Assembly (NCBI RefSeq): GCF_009847015.1
Contig: NZ_WVEM01000007.1
Span: 155,341 to 219,340, forward strand
Origin: Sunxiuqinia indica
Lineage (GTDB): Bacteria; Bacteroidota; Bacteroidia; Bacteroidales; Prolixibacteraceae
Direction of reading: 5' to 3'
Length of the DNA: 64,000 nucleotides
Part shown: positions 58,622 through 64,000 of the stretch, piece by piece
Position numbering within the stretch: position 1 is the stretch's first letter
Layout: each line of letters starts with the position of its first letter
The notes under the pieces: model-generated
Database searches by the model: none
What the model saw: the letters and a program-made list of their open reading frames with translations, nothing else
What the model was told of the DNA's origin: nothing
Program-made: the position numbers and the translations under genes

Positions 58622-60925
58622 ATGAAGACCCACTATTCATTCCTGATAATCGTAAGTTGCGTATTTTTAATACAAAATCTGAAGGCTCAGCCAACGCAAT
58701 TGGATCAATACAATGTGGTTTGGAATACGTCAAGTGAAAATTCTTCAGAATCGATGCCCTGTGGGGGTGGCGATATTGGGTTGAATGTGTGGTCGGAGGA
58801 TGGCGATGTGCTGTTTTACCTTTCAAAAAGTGGTACGTTTGATGAAAACAATTCCTTCCTGAAATTAGGTCGGGTCAGGTTGAAATTGAATCCCAACCCA
58901 TTTGATAGAGGCGTGTTTAAGCAAGAACTTCATTTAAAAGATGGCTATGTTTCGTTAAGTGCTAAAAAGGGAGATTTAGCAGCCGACGTGAAAATTTGGG
59001 TGGATGTCTTTCGGCCTGTTGTTCATGTTGAGGTTAATGCCTCTCAAAGAGTCAACGCACAAGCTCATTACGAAAGTTGGCGGTATCAGAATCGTTTTCT
59101 TCGGAAATTGGAGAATTTTCAGAATTCTTACAAATGGGTAAATCCTGAAGGGTTGAAAACGTATGCCGACCAAATCCTCTTTTCAGATGGAGGCGTGCAG
59201 TTTATGCATCAGAATAATTCGGAGACTGTTTTTGATGTGACGGTGAAACAGCAAGGAATGGAAGCTGTTAAAGATTCGCTCTATAATCCAATCGCCGGGT
59301 TGACTTTTGGCGGATTTATGACTGGCGAGAACATGATTGCTGCGGGGAATGAAAATGGAAGGTATCAGAATACGAATTTCAAATCCTGGGTTTTGGAAAG
59401 CAAACGACCATCAAAATCGCATGAATTTGAAATTTTTCTGACTACTGCTGATAGTCGCAGCGAATGGCGCTCGAAAATAGATCAATTGCAAAAGGAGGCT
59501 CGTGATAACCGGAAAACTGCTTTTGAAAATACAACGGTCTGGTGGCAGCAGTTGTGGGAACGAAGTTTTGTGTTTATCAATTCAGATGATGCCGCTGAAG
59601 CAGATACGGTTTGGCAGGTAGGGCGAAACTATCAGCTGTTTCGTTATATGCTTGGATGCAATGCTTATGGTAATTATCCCACAAAATTTAATGGCGGACT
59701 TTTCACCGTCGATCCCGTTTTTACTGATTCTACACGCGCTTTTACACCCGACTTCCGAAATTGGGGAGGTGGCACTTTTACTGCTCAAAATCAGCGGTTG
59801 GTATACTTCCCGATGCTTAAGAGTGGCGATTCTGAGCTGATGAAGCCTCAATTCAACTTCTACAAGAGGTTACTGCACAATGCAACCTTGCGAAGTCAGT
59901 TTTATTGGGGACATGATGGCGCTTGTTTTACCGAGCAAATAGAAAATTTTGGCTTGCCAAATGGTAGCGAGTATAACTGGGATCGACCTGACGATTATCC
60001 GAAAGGACGACAGTACGATACCTCGCTGGAATTTTGTTTTATGATATTGGAAACCGCTCGATACAATGGAAATGACCTCTCAGATTATCTGCCTTTGATC
60101 AAGAGTTGTCTGACGTTTTTTGATGAGCACTACCAATATTTGGCGACGCAGCGCGGGCGCCAAACACTCGATGGAAATGGTCATTTGGTACTTTATCCCG
60201 GGTCAGCCTGCGAAACGTATAAGATGGCTTATAATTCGACAACCACTATTGCCGCTTTGAAAATAGTGCTGGAACGTTTGATTGCATTGCCCAATAAATA
60301 TGATGACCAAATTGATCGTGAAAAATGGAAGGCGATGCTGAATCGGATTCCTCCAATCAGTTTTACGGAGCATGATGGCCATCAAACCATAGCTCCGGCA
60401 AAGCTGTGGGAGCGGGTCAACAATACTGAAGTGCCACAGTTGTACCCGGTTTACCCGTGGGGAATTTACGGTGTGGGTAAGCCTGATTTGAACATTGCTA
60501 TCAATACGTGGAAGTATGATCCGGATGCTGTAAAATTTCGAAGCCATATTGGTTGGAAGCAAGATGTGATTTTTGCTGCTCGATTGGGATTGACCGATGA
60601 AGCGGCAGATTTGTGTGTTGCAAAAATGAAAAATTCCGGCAGACGATTTCCGGCTTTCTGGGGGCCAGGATTCGATTGGGTGCCCGATCACAATTGGGGT
60701 GGGTCGGGCATGATTGGTGTTCAGGAAATGCTGATGCAAACCGTAGATGATAAAATCTACATATTTCCTGCATGGCCCAAAGAATGGGATGTCCATTTCA
60801 AACTACATGCATCCGATCAAACAACAATAGAAGTCGTTCTGAAAAAGGGCGAAATTGAATCGCTAAAAGTTTTTCCTGAAAGCAGAACTGCAGATGTAGT
60901 CAATTGCTACGAAACCAATAAATAA
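58622..60925 (+). CDS. DUF5703-domain exported protein, GH95/GH65-like barrel
   Basis: A 767-residue exported protein (signal up to NLKAQ). The N-terminal beta-sandwich (about 25-270) with VVWNTSSENSSESMPCGGGDIGLNVWS matches DUF5703, and the rest is an (alpha/alpha)6-type region with WWQQLWERSFVFI, FYWGHDGACFTEQ, HLVLYPGSACETYKMAYN and PDHNWGGSGMIGVQEMLMQ, resembling GH95 and related glycosidases. The activity is not known to me. It is common in loci for rhamnose-containing glycans, and its position here among rhamnosidases suggests it is an unassigned glycosidase. Confidence 0.85.
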   Translation: MKTHYSFLIIVSCVFLIQNLKAQPTQLDQYNVVWNTSSENSSESMPCGGGDIGLNVWSEDGDVLFYLSKSGTFDENNSFLKLGRVRLKLNPNPFDRGVFKQELHLKDGYVSLSAKKGDLAADVKIWVDVFRPVVHVEVNASQRVNAQAHYESWRYQNRFLRKLENFQNSYKWVNPEGLKTYADQILFSDGGVQFMHQNNSETVFDVTVKQQGMEAVKDSLYNPIAGLTFGGFMTGENMIAAGNENGRYQNTNFKSWVLESKRPSKSHEFEIFLTTADSRSEWRSKIDQLQKEARDNRKTAFENTTVWWQQLWERSFVFINSDDAAEADTVWQVGRNYQLFRYMLGCNAYGNYPTKFNGGLFTVDPVFTDSTRAFTPDFRNWGGGTFTAQNQRLVYFPMLKSGDSELMKPQFNFYKRLLHNATLRSQFYWGHDGACFTEQIENFGLPNGSEYNWDRPDDYPKGRQYDTSLEFCFMILETARYNGNDLSDYLPLIKSCLTFFDEHYQYLATQRGRQTLDGNGHLVLYPGSACETYKMAYNSTTTIAALKIVLERLIALPNKYDDQIDREKWKAMLNRIPPISFTEHDGHQTIAPAKLWERVNNTEVPQLYPVYPWGIYGVGKPDLNIAINTWKYDPDAVKFRSHIGWKQDVIFAARLGLTDEAADLCVAKMKNSGRRFPAFWGPGFDWVPDHNWGGSGMIGVQEMLMQTVDDKIYIFPAWPKEWDVHFKLHASDQTTIEVVLKKGEIESLKVFPESRTADVVNCYETNK

Positions 60926-60933
60926 CTAACCGA

Positions 60934-61980
60934 ATGAAACTAACGCACAAAGAACGCTTTTTAGCCACGATCAACTATGAGCCGGTCGATCGTCCAGCCT
61001 CCTGGCTGGGACTGCCGGTTCCTCAGGCTGAAAGCGCATTGACCTCGCACTTTGGAGTAAATTCAGTGGATGAGCTGCGATCAAAGATTGACGACGATAT
61101 TTATCCCATAGAGGTGCCCTACAAATACGAGCCATCAAATCATATTGCCTGTGCTTTTAAATTTGCCAAGGTTGATCATTTGGATTCGCCGGATGAGCGC
61201 ACACTGACAGCTCCTGGTTTCTTTGAAGATTATAATGATCCGGCAGATGTCGATAAATTTGATTGGCCGGATCCGGAAAAATATCTTGATCGGGAAGAAT
61301 CGCTGCGAAGGGCGAAGGCTGTTGATCCGGATTACGTGCGAATGGGGGTGATGTGGAGTGCCCATTTTCAGGATGCTTGTTCAGCTTTCGGAATGGAACA
61401 GGCGCTGATGACCATGTTAATGGCTCCGGATATGTTTCAGGCTGTGATTGACCGGATTACTGATTTTTATCTGAAAGCCAATGAGATTTTCTACGAAACG
61501 ACACAAGGATATTTGGACGCCGTTTTGATTGGCAATGATTTTGGCAGTCAAACCGGTTTGATGGTCGATCCTGAATTGCTGCGAACACATGTTTTTCCGG
61601 GAACTAAAAAGTTGATTGATCAGGCGAAAAGTTACGGGCTGAAAGTTATTCATCATTCCTGTGGTTCTATTTTTCCAATTATTGATGATTTAATTGAGTT
61701 GGGAGTAGACGTTATTCACCCCATTCAGGCCTTGGCTGCCGATATGGACGCCGCGCATCTGAAAGAGCACTACTACGGAAAAATTGCTTTTTGTGGTGGA
61801 GTCGATGCCCAGTATTTGCTTGTTAAAGGAGATGCAAAGTCGGTGTCCGAAAAAGTTGAAGAACTGAAACGCTTATTTCCGACCGGTTTGGTCATCTCGC
61901 CAAGTCATGAAGCCATATTACCCGATATTCCACCTGTAAATATTCAAGCCATGTTTAACTCAATCAATAAAATGAAATGA
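60934..61980 (+). CDS. Uroporphyrinogen-decarboxylase-fold protein, probably not HemE
   Basis: A 348-residue cytoplasmic protein of the URO-D superfamily. It opens MKLTHKERFLATINYEPVDRP like many MtaA/MtbA-type methyltransferase relatives. It carries H241-x-C243 in KVIHHSCGSIFP, reminiscent of the zinc-thiolate site of corrinoid-dependent methyltransferases, and C287 in AFCGGVDAQ that could be a further ligand. HemE-type active-site features were not recognised. It starts 8 bases after the DUF5703 gene and overlaps rhaM by four bases (ATGA), so it is almost certainly translated with it. Possible role is demethylation of O-methylated sugars or an unknown step in rhamnose use. Confidence 0.8.
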   Translation: MKLTHKERFLATINYEPVDRPASWLGLPVPQAESALTSHFGVNSVDELRSKIDDDIYPIEVPYKYEPSNHIACAFKFAKVDHLDSPDERTLTAPGFFEDYNDPADVDKFDWPDPEKYLDREESLRRAKAVDPDYVRMGVMWSAHFQDACSAFGMEQALMTMLMAPDMFQAVIDRITDFYLKANEIFYETTQGYLDAVLIGNDFGSQTGLMVDPELLRTHVFPGTKKLIDQAKSYGLKVIHHSCGSIFPIIDDLIELGVDVIHPIQALAADMDAAHLKEHYYGKIAFCGGVDAQYLLVKGDAKSVSEKVEELKRLFPTGLVISPSHEAILPDIPPVNIQAMFNSINKMK

Positions 61981-62303
61981 ACAGGCGCTTTGGACAAATG
62001 ATTCGGTTAAAACCAGAAGGTTCTGAAGAATATATCCGGCAACATGCCAATGTGTGGCCCGGAGTATTGGTAAAAATCAAGGAGTGTCATTTAGAAAACT
62101 ATTCCATCTTTTTTCGCGACAATTACCTTTTTGCCTACTTCGAATATTCGGGAGATGATTTTGATACCGATATGGCAAAAATGGCAGCTGATGAAGAAAC
62201 ACAGCGTTGGTGGGATGTGGTGAAGCCGCTAATGAGCCCTCTGGAAAATCGAAGCCCCGGAGAGTTTTGGAGCGAGATGGAAGAAATATTTCATTTGGAT
62301 TAG
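61977..62303 (+). CDS. rhaM: L-rhamnose mutarotase
   Basis: A 108-residue cytoplasmic enzyme that interconverts anomers of L-rhamnose. It aligns well to E. coli RhaM: the catalytic His is H23 in YIRQHANVWPGV, and YSIFFRDNYLFAYFEYSG and QRWWDVVKPLMSPLE match conserved parts. The ATG overlaps the stop of the upstream gene (ATGA). Together with RhaT it shows that the locus delivers L-rhamnose to the cytoplasm. Confidence 0.94.
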   Translation: MNRRFGQMIRLKPEGSEEYIRQHANVWPGVLVKIKECHLENYSIFFRDNYLFAYFEYSGDDFDTDMAKMAADEETQRWWDVVKPLMSPLENRSPGEFWSEMEEIFHLD

Positions 62304-62371
62304 CTTAATATTACAAATTATATATAAATGAACGATAAAGGTCAGGTAATGAGAATATAATTCATCGATTT

Positions 62372-63100
62372 ATGGAAAATAAAAAATCAAAGTTTGATGC
62401 TGGAAGTCCTTTGTCGGGTATATTATTTCAAAATCTTAGATATATCTATTTTACAGAATTGAAGAAAGGCTTAAAAGAAAAGATAAGCAGGAATAAATAC
62501 CACATTCAAAGCCAACAAAGTATTACTGCATTCCCGTTAGCAATTGCGGTATGGGAGTCTTTATTAAATGAGGTTTTTTTATCAGATATTGTAAGGCATC
62601 ATTACAGAGATAATTTACTTGTTGAAATTAGCAATGAAGCTGAAAGGTGGGACTTGAAAACAAAAACATTAATGTATCCTAAATTTCTATTTGGGAAAAC
62701 ATTTGACAAAACGTCTCATAATTTTGCCAATTTCCAGACCATTGCAAAGATTAGAAATGATATAATTCATTACAAGTTTAGTCTTTATGAAGGGCCAGAT
62801 AAAGCTATGAAAAATCTAAGAAGTTTGAATGTTTCATACCCAAAGCCAAAAGATGTCAAATGTCCATGGCACATGGAAATTGAGACTTCTGAATGTGTTA
62901 GGTTTTGCATAAATACAATTTCAATTTTGGTTGGTGAACTCTTCGGGCTTCAAACGGAATTTTACAAAGGTCAATGTGGTTCCATATACAAGGAAATTTA
63001 TAAGGGAATCTCGGAAGACGAGATAAATGCAATTTTTAATGAGTATGGAATTGATCCTATATCAGTACATGAAGATATGTTTGGTAATAACAGAGATTAA
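62372..63100 (+). CDS. HEPN-like protein of unknown function
   Basis: A 242-residue, probably helical cytoplasmic protein without signal or membrane segment. A central helix SITAFPLAIAVWESLLNEVF and the motif R128-N-D-I-I-H133 in IAKIRNDIIHYKF match the R-x4-H signature of HEPN domains, which form RNA-cutting or nucleotide-binding dimers in toxin-antitoxin and defence systems. No antitoxin-like partner is adjacent. The gene is more AT-rich than its neighbours and separates rhaM from rhaT, suggesting later insertion. The HEPN call is by motif only. Confidence 0.6.
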   Translation: MENKKSKFDAGSPLSGILFQNLRYIYFTELKKGLKEKISRNKYHIQSQQSITAFPLAIAVWESLLNEVFLSDIVRHHYRDNLLVEISNEAERWDLKTKTLMYPKFLFGKTFDKTSHNFANFQTIAKIRNDIIHYKFSLYEGPDKAMKNLRSLNVSYPKPKDVKCPWHMEIETSECVRFCINTISILVGELFGLQTEFYKGQCGSIYKEIYKGISEDEINAIFNEYGIDPISVHEDMFGNNRD

Positions 63101-63218
63101 AGACATATATTGGCAGAGCTACAGTGTTTTGTTGAAAGTCGAGTTCAACAAACGAATTAGAATAAGGAAGTACCAAACAACTAATAATAAACAACTAACT
63201 GACTAAACAACTTAAACT

Positions 63219-64000
63219 ATGGTACCAACCAGCCCGATAATCGGAACAATGCTGCACGCCATCGGAGGCGTATCTGCCTCATCATGCTATGTTCCTTTTC
63301 AGAAAACAAAAAATTGGTCTTGGGGAACTTTCTGGCTTGTACAAGGCTTGTTTGCCTGGATTTTGATGCCCATACTTATTGGTGTAATTACGGTTCCTGA
63401 TTTCTTCTTCATTTTAAAGCATGCTCCCTCGAAGCCAATTTGGGCTGCTTTTCTTTTGGGCGCTGCCTATGGATTCGGCAGCATGTCGTTTGGCGTTTCT
63501 ATACAGTATATTGGCTATTCATTAACTTATACGCTGGCTATCGGTATTTCTGCTATCGTAGGAACTATTTTGCCTTTGATGATCTTTGGCGGATTAGTCG
63601 AATACTTCACAGCTCCCGGTGGGATGGTTGTTCTGGTTGGGATGATTATTTCGATACTGGGTGTAGCCGGATGCGGTTGGGCCGGTTTTCGAAGAGAGCA
63701 CGAAATGACGATGGCACAAGGAGGATTGAAAAGATCCAATATGTTGATTGGATTGATTTTAACAATAATTGCCGGAGTTCTTTCAGGCGTATTTAATATT
63801 TCATTGGAATTTGGACAACCCATTGCCGATATGGCTGCGAAACACGGAGCTGGTCATTTTGAGGGAAATGCCAAATTAATTGTTTCAACAGCCGGATGCT
63901 GGGTGGTGAATGTAATTTGGTTTGTCGTATTGGGTGTGCGAAAAAAAACGTTAAAAGAATTTACAACTAAAAGCGGACTGAAAAGTAGCGTTATTACTAA
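63219..64000 (+). CDS. rhaT: L-rhamnose/H+ symporter RhaT, 3' end cut by window edge
   Basis: The frame from the ATG at 63219 stays open to the edge, giving about 260 of the roughly 340 residues of RhaT. It starts MVPTSPIIGTMLHAIGGVSA and contains KTKNWSWGTFWLVQGLFAW and GAAYGFGSMSFGVSIQYIG, which match the E. coli L-rhamnose/proton symporter, with at least seven hydrophobic segments. It imports free L-rhamnose across the inner membrane. It is 118 bases after the HEPN-like gene. Confidence 0.93.
   Translation, partial: MVPTSPIIGTMLHAIGGVSASSCYVPFQKTKNWSWGTFWLVQGLFAWILMPILIGVITVPDFFFILKHAPSKPIWAAFLLGAAYGFGSMSFGVSIQYIGYSLTYTLAIGISAIVGTILPLMIFGGLVEYFTAPGGMVVLVGMIISILGVAGCGWAGFRREHEMTMAQGGLKRSNMLIGLILTIIAGVLSGVFNISLEFGQPIADMAAKHGAGHFEGNAKLIVSTAGCWVVNVIWFVVLGVRKKTLKEFTTKSGLKSSVIT

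Noticed and set aside
60934-61980. Annotation as HemE (uroporphyrinogen decarboxylase)
   Set aside because: Context, opening motif and H-x-C pair fit the methyltransferase-like branch better; a heme role inside a glycan operon is unlikely.

Overview
The window looks like a chromosomal segment of a Bacteroidota bacterium, probably an environmental or marine member of the Marinilabiliales/Prolixibacteraceae type. The evidence is a SusC/SusD pair with an ECF sigma factor and FecR anti-sigma factor, many lipoproteins with Bacteroidota-style signals, A-rich leaders in place of strong Shine-Dalgarno sites, TAnnTTTG-like -7 promoter elements, and moderate AT content. The family is an inference; the phylum is well supported. 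No rRNA, tRNA, CRISPR array or intact insertion sequence was seen.

Region 1 (1-8646, all minus strand) is a copper/silver detoxification island. In transcription order it holds a multicopper oxidase, a Met-rich Spy/CpxP-like protein, a small SHOCT protein, a rhodanese with a C-x-G-P-x-C loop, an APC permease, an HYC_CC_PP family protein and a CusA/CzcA-type RND pump that runs off the left edge. A 3' fragment of a decayed beta-barrel gene lies just upstream of the permease.

Region 2 (9253-16719) holds exported sugar enzymes: a lipoprotein aldose 1-epimerase, a secreted SMP-30-like propeller, a lipoprotein lactonase-family propeller, and a PQQ sugar dehydrogenase fused to an N-terminal cytochrome c domain. 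Together they could epimerise, oxidise and delactonise aldoses outside the cytoplasm. A DUF4382 lipoprotein and a dual-CDGSH iron-sulfur protein lie among them.

Region 3 (16798-31220) is mostly housekeeping: an ammonium transporter, two paralogous Lrp/AsnC regulators, RlmB, an ABC-F ATPase, RlmD, YaaA, HldD, GTP cyclohydrolase I, an MscS channel, a secreted M64 peptidase, a 33-residue Lys-rich protein and ornithine aminotransferase.

Region 4 (31437 to the right edge, all plus strand) starts with a TPR histidine kinase and then becomes a large polysaccharide utilisation locus for a rhamnose-containing glycan. It runs ECF sigma, FecR, SusC with an STN domain, SusD, a GH29-like enzyme, an SGNH hydrolase, a GH78 rhamnosidase, an unassigned propeller glycosidase, two GH2 enzymes flanking an enolase-superfamily enzyme, a GH106 rhamnosidase-like protein, a sialate O-acetylesterase-like protein, a DUF5703 protein, a URO-D-fold protein overlapping L-rhamnose mutarotase (RhaM), a HEPN-like protein, and the L-rhamnose/H+ symporter RhaT cut by the right edge. 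The external enzymes would release rhamnose, galactose-type sugars and possibly uronic acids or fucose-like sugars; RhaM and RhaT then handle free L-rhamnose. Kinase, isomerase and aldolase genes for rhamnose are not in the window and may lie to the right. Hairpins between fecR and susC, after susD and before the DUF5703 gene suggest stepped transcription.
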